Positions 59,951-64,000 of a stretch of DNA of 64,000 nt are shown piece after piece (within the stretch, counting starts at the first letter, position 1; each line of letters opens with the position of its first letter). This stretch comes from Tolypeutes matacus (Eukaryota; Chordata; Mammalia; Cingulata; Chlamyphoridae), in NCBI GenBank assembly GCA_026826555.1, contig JAKSZT010054399.1:7572051-7636050 (forward strand), given 5' to 3'. Below the pieces are notes generated by a model, which worked only from the letters and a program-made list of their open reading frames with translations, was not told the DNA's origin and searched no databases. Made by a program: the position numbers and the translations under genes.

Positions 59951-60279
59951 CCACAACACAAAACCTGTCTTACTCTAGTGCAGAAACTTCACAACCTGCA
60001 ATTTTGGTGCATGAAACTTGGTCTCTTCTGTTTTACTTGGAAGCTTTACATAACCCTTCTATGTTTGGCTTTCTCCTCAAACTATCTCACACTTCTTCCA
60101 CAACTCCTCTAGGAGTTTCTCTCCAAGTACTTAGAGAGAAAGGTTTGGGTTGGGAAGAAGCAATAACAAAAGTACATTTGACTGCTTGCTTCCCATAATT
60201 TTTATCTCCTTCTTCATCTCTCAAGCCAATGGAAACAGAGGGAGGCTGTTCCCCTCTTCCTCTTGCTGTCTAACTTAAT

Positions 60280-60410
60280 TATTTTTTATTAGAGAAGTTG
60301 TGGGTTTACAGAAGCATCATGCATAAAATATAGGCTTCCCATATATGACCCTATTAGTAATACCTTGTATTGGTGTGAGTTAATAGTACAATTGTCATGA
60401 TATTTTAAAA
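60280..60410 (-). mobile_element. Short old L1 3' UTR fragment
   Basis: 'tattagagaagttgtgggtt' and 'agcatcatgcataaaatata' are the same older 3' UTR start as at 15,800. Confidence 0.75.
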
Positions 60411-60554
60411 TGCCTTCTCCATTGAGGAGCCATTTGCTTTCTTCAATTATCTGGAGATATAATTGCTGAATTTTGCTGAGAAATATGATTTATAAGGGAG
60501 AGGAATGAAAAACACATTCATTTAATATTTTCAAAATTTCATCCCCCATTATAT

Positions 60555-61180
60555 TTAAATCAGACAATGTCACTCCTCTGCTTAAAACCTTTTACTGGCT
60601 TCACAGATGTACCTAACATAATATTTAGATTCATTAACATGGCCTGCAGGTTTGAAGGGACTTGACTTCTGCTATGTTTCCATCTCCATTTCCCAACACT
60701 CTCTCCTGCATAGCCATGCTTTAGCGACACTGCTTGGTCTTCAATTTAGTTTCTTAAATATGCAAAACTATGTTCTACCTTAGGGCACTTGCACATGCAA
60801 CTCTCTGCCTGGAACAGTTACTATCTCCCAACCTCTGCATAGCTAACCTGTTCTCTTCCTTCAGGTCTCATTTGAAATGTCACTCTCTTCCCTGACCACC
60901 TTTCCTCATGACCTTGCCCCCTAAAATGATTCTCTATATTATCCCTTGGATTGTTTCCTTCATTGCACTTAATCACACTTGCCATTTGTTTTATTTCTCT
61001 CTCAAATTTATTTGTTTTATTTATCATGCCTACCAGAAAGAAGGCTTTCATAATATCAAGTCTTTTTTGTGTACCTCCATATTATTGGTTTCTAGCACAG
61101 TGACTGGTCTAAAGTAGTCCCACAATGAGTATTTGTAGAATGAGAGATTGAATGAGTCAGTGTCTAATATGGTGTAAGTG
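60555..61180 (+). mobile_element. L2 LINE 3' end, sense
   Basis: The order 'gtcactcctctgcttaaaac', 'tggcttcacagatgtaccta', 'cactctcttccctgaccacc' and 'gctcaataaatgtagg' is a good L2 3' end. A short MIR/L2 tail lies at its end. Confidence 0.85.
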
Positions 61181-61504
61181 CTCAATAAATGTAGGCTAGT
61201 ATTGCTATTGTGCAATTTCACTCAAACTAGTCTATGATAAACTTGAGAATATCTATTGTATTGGATCAGGCTGTGTTGTTTATCCCAAACACCAATTTAA
61301 GTACCTTGTTGGCAAATTTTTATTAATAACTTTATTTAGCTAAGCAAAGTACTATATCTAACATGCATCTGTGGTTGACATATGACCTAGTAAATTTTCT
61401 TCTCTATATCAGCATTTTACAGCCTTTTGAATGTCCAATACTCTTTTCATAGATATGTGTGGAGCCTTCCTTTTTGAATTCTGCCATATCAAACCCTGGT
61501 GGAA

Positions 61505-61740
61505 CAAAACTGCTGTGTTTTTAGCAATCTGTGGGGAGACCCACATGGTGAGGAACTAAAAACTGAGTCCTGTCAACAAACACATGAGTTTGCTTGGAAT
61601 TAGATTTTCCAGCCTCAGTCCAGCCTGGAGATGACAACAGCCTGGTGAGAGATTCTGAACCAGAACAACCCAACTGAACTTCTTATGAGTTTCTGTGGAG
61701 CAGTGAATCATGTCCCACACCAATGACATGTAGTAAGTCA
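61505..61740 (+). mobile_element. MaLR/MLT1-like fragment
   Basis: 'attttccagcctcagtccag', 'gagatgacaacagcctggtg' and 'ctgaaccagaacaaccca' are characteristic words of this LTR type. Confidence 0.5.
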
Positions 61741-61744
61741 GCAT

Positions 61745-62195
61745 TCCTGTGGGTATGGACCCATTTGTAAATAGGACCTTTGAAGATGTCATTATTAGTT
61801 ATGGTGTGGACTCATTAGTGAATAGGATTTTGGAAAAACCTATTTAGATGAGATCAGATTGAATCGGAGTGGGTCTTAATCCATATGACTAAAAGGAAAG
61901 GAAATTGGATCTAGAAGTCAGGTGAAGTCAAGAAGTAGAAGTCAGAGAGAACTTACCATGTGATGGAGGCAGAAAGGCAAACCAAGGAATCCCAAGGACT
62001 GCAGCAAGCCAGCGCCAGAATGCTACAGACTCTGGGAAAAACAGTATCTCCTGTCAAATCCTTGATTTTGGACTTCAGTCTTCCAGACTGTGAGACAGTA
62101 AATTCCTGTGACTTAAGCCAACCAATATGTGGTGTTTGTCACAGCAGCCCTGGCATTGGAGTGTTTCTGTTAACAAAACTTAAAACGTGGGAGTG
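61745..62195 (+). mobile_element. MaLR/MLT1-like LTR fragment, sense
   Basis: 'gagtgggtcttaatccatat', 'tccttgattttggacttcag' and 'ccagactgtgagacagtaaa' then 'tgacttaagccaacc' follow the LTR type in the sense direction. Confidence 0.6.
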
Positions 62196-62429
62196 ACATT
62201 GGAATTGCTCAGTGGACTTTGAGGAGAGCATTAGGGAAAACCTAAAGTGCTTTGAAGGGGCTGTTACTTGAAATCCCATGGTCTTTGATAAGGCTGTGGG
62301 GTAAGGAATTGCAGAATAGTAAAGAAAATCTTACTGGAAACTGAAGGGAGAAGGAAAACCCTCGATATGTAATGGCAAGGAATTTAGCATGACTGAAGCC
62401 TGTACTTATGTGCAAAGTAGAAAATGCAC

Positions 62430-62905
62430 CTGCTTTAGTTTCCTGAGGCTGCCATACCAAAGTACTATAAACTGGGTGGTTTGAAACAAGAGAAATGTAT
62501 CGACTCACAATTCTGGGAGCTAGAGGTCTGAGATGAAGGTATCCGAAGGACAATGATTTCTCTGAAGTCTATAGGGAAGACTCCATTCCATGCCATTTTC
62601 CTAGCTTCCGGTGATGGCTAGCAACCCTTGGTGCTCCACGGCTTCTGGCATCCCTTGGTCTCTGCTTCTCTTATCACATGACCATCTTCTCTCTGTCCGT
62701 CTGTCTGTCTCCTCACCCCTTTTTATAAGAAAACTGGTCATATTTGTTTAAGGCCCAGCCTACTCAAGTATGACCTTATTTTAACTTGCTTTATTCTATC
62801 TCTAATGATCCCATTTCACATAACATTATTGTGACACTGGGGATTAGGACTTTAACATTTATTTTGGAGGGTCACAATTAAACCCCTATCAGTACCTATT
62901 GAACC
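62430..62905 (-). mobile_element. MaLR/MLT1-like LTR fragment, antisense
   Basis: 'tttagtttcctgaggctgcc', 'gtactataaactgggtggtt' and the far-end block with 'ggggattaggactttaacat' form the reverse of the same LTR type. It faces the previous copy about 240 bp away. Confidence 0.65.
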
Positions 62906-64000
62906 AGGTGATCTAGATAAGGAGATTTCGAATCTGGTAATCGTAAATGGCATCTGTTTTCTCTTGCTGCTTATTTTAAAATGTGAGAAGGGAGAGACAA
63001 ACTGAAGGAAGGACTGTTAAATGAAAAGAATCATGACTTGAAATTTTTGAAAATCCTCAGTCTCCTAAGATGGCAAGCAATGCAAAAATTAATAAGTGGC
63101 TTCTGAGCACAGATCAAAAGCAAAACATGGTCCAAAGATGAAGCTGAGAGTGCGACTGTCAAGTCTTTTGTGATGACAAAAGAAGGAAGAGAAGAACAGC
63201 CATATCTTGAAGAGAATTTTTGGATTTGGCTTTTGTGTAATGGAGTGGCTTCCAGTAAGATTCACAGAAGACCCACAACATTTTTAAAGGAAAAAGCGTC
63301 TGTTTTGACTAAAAGTGGCAGAGAGTACAAAAGGAAAAGGGGCCTTTGGACTCCCAAATTCCACTGGCAGAATGCCGGCTGAGGATATTACCCAGCTGCA
63401 AAGCTGTGCTACCTTTCCATAAAAGATAGAAGAAGGACTCAGCATAGAACCAAATATCCAGAGGGCAGAGCCAAAAGTCATGGAGAATTAGTCCCAGACT
63501 TTGAGACTTCAGGATTTCCAACATTTGTCTGTCTGGATTTCATAATTGCTGTGGACTCCTGATCACTGCCTCCCATTGCTTATATACTTTTCTAGTCCCC
63601 TCTCACTTTGCACTAGGGTGTGACCAATAACATGCAGTAGAAGAGGTTATGGCATTTCATTTCCATGACGAGGTTAGTTCTCTCTTGCTCTCTCTTTTGT
63701 GTGTTTTACCTTCCCTGAGTATGATAACTTTTGCCTATTCGGGACCCTTTCAGAATATCTGGAGGCGTATTATTAATAGGGTTACTATACATTCCAATTT
63801 GCATGGGATAGTCATGGGCTATGCATGTTATAAGAATTATTACACATCCTCTCTACTACTCCAAATGCCTCCGATTGGAAGATAAGTAATAAGATCATAA
63901 TTATAATAATTATTATTAACATCTCTAGTATTCTATGCATCCAACCATATACCCATTTATATTTTCTAAAACCATGCCATTATGTGGTGTGTGTGTATGT
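62906..64000. other. Unassigned right edge
   Basis: No exon is supported. The region 62,950-63,650 may be an internal part of the neighbouring LTR elements, given its position next to three fragments. The window ends in a (GT)n-like stretch that runs over the edge. Confidence 0.4.

Noticed and set aside
59725..60198. Open frame of 157 codons on the + strand
   Set aside because: It starts inside an LTR-like repeat, has no splice or promoter context and no recognisable domain; the composition fits chance.
62950..63650. Frames with Lys-rich peptides near 63,170-63,382 considered as a coding exon
   Set aside because: No splice sites with matching phase and no recognisable domain; the neighbouring sequence is LTR fragments.

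Overview
This 64 kb window is AT-rich mammalian nuclear DNA dominated by retrotransposons. Several tRNA-derived SINEs of the DAS type, with the A box TGGCTCAATCAG and the B box GGTTCGGTTCC, are known to me from armadillos. The L1 3' ends and L1/MaLR/MIR/L2 mix fit a xenarthran genome. My best guess is Dasypus or a close relative, from memory of the repeat families rather than from a search.

Region 1 (1-18,090) holds the only plausible host gene, on the + strand. Four exon-like blocks (3,787-3,867; 5,241-5,285; 6,260-6,426; 17,896-17,925) have AG acceptors, and the first three have GT donors. They join in one open frame with matching phases. They end in a TGA stop, a short 3' UTR and an AATAAA signal at 18,068. 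I do not recognise the protein; it is an acidic C-terminal tail of about 107 residues, and the 5' part lies outside the window. Its introns carry MIRs, L1 3' ends, DAS-type SINEs, a MaLR-like LTR split by an L1, and a clean 653-bp solo LTR with 5-bp target-site duplications.

Region 2 (18,091-23,820) is gene-free, with MIR and MER5-like fossils and one L1 insertion.

Region 3 (23,825-42,470) is a nested L1 block, all antisense. An ancient L1 was split by a near-complete 9.5-kb L1 (26,654-36,192). That element has a long 5' UTR with two 212-bp tandem units, a YY1-like motif at its 5' end, broken ORF1 and ORF2, and an unusually long 3' UTR of about 2.8 kb built from two related modules. Its reverse transcriptase motif reads FADN instead of FADD.

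Region 4 (42,960-64,000) holds L2, a long old L1 (44,410-50,130) with another L1 3' end inserted in it, young L1 3' ends near 54 and 57 kb, a composite SINE with perfect 15-bp duplications, and a cluster of MaLR-like LTR fragments at the right edge. I see no protein gene, rRNA, functional tRNA or CRISPR array here.

No undescribed defence or metabolic system is visible. The most useful leads are the unidentified gene tail, the modular L1 3' UTR with a reading frame shared between copies, the L1 5' UTR tandem units, and the hairpin in the solo LTR.
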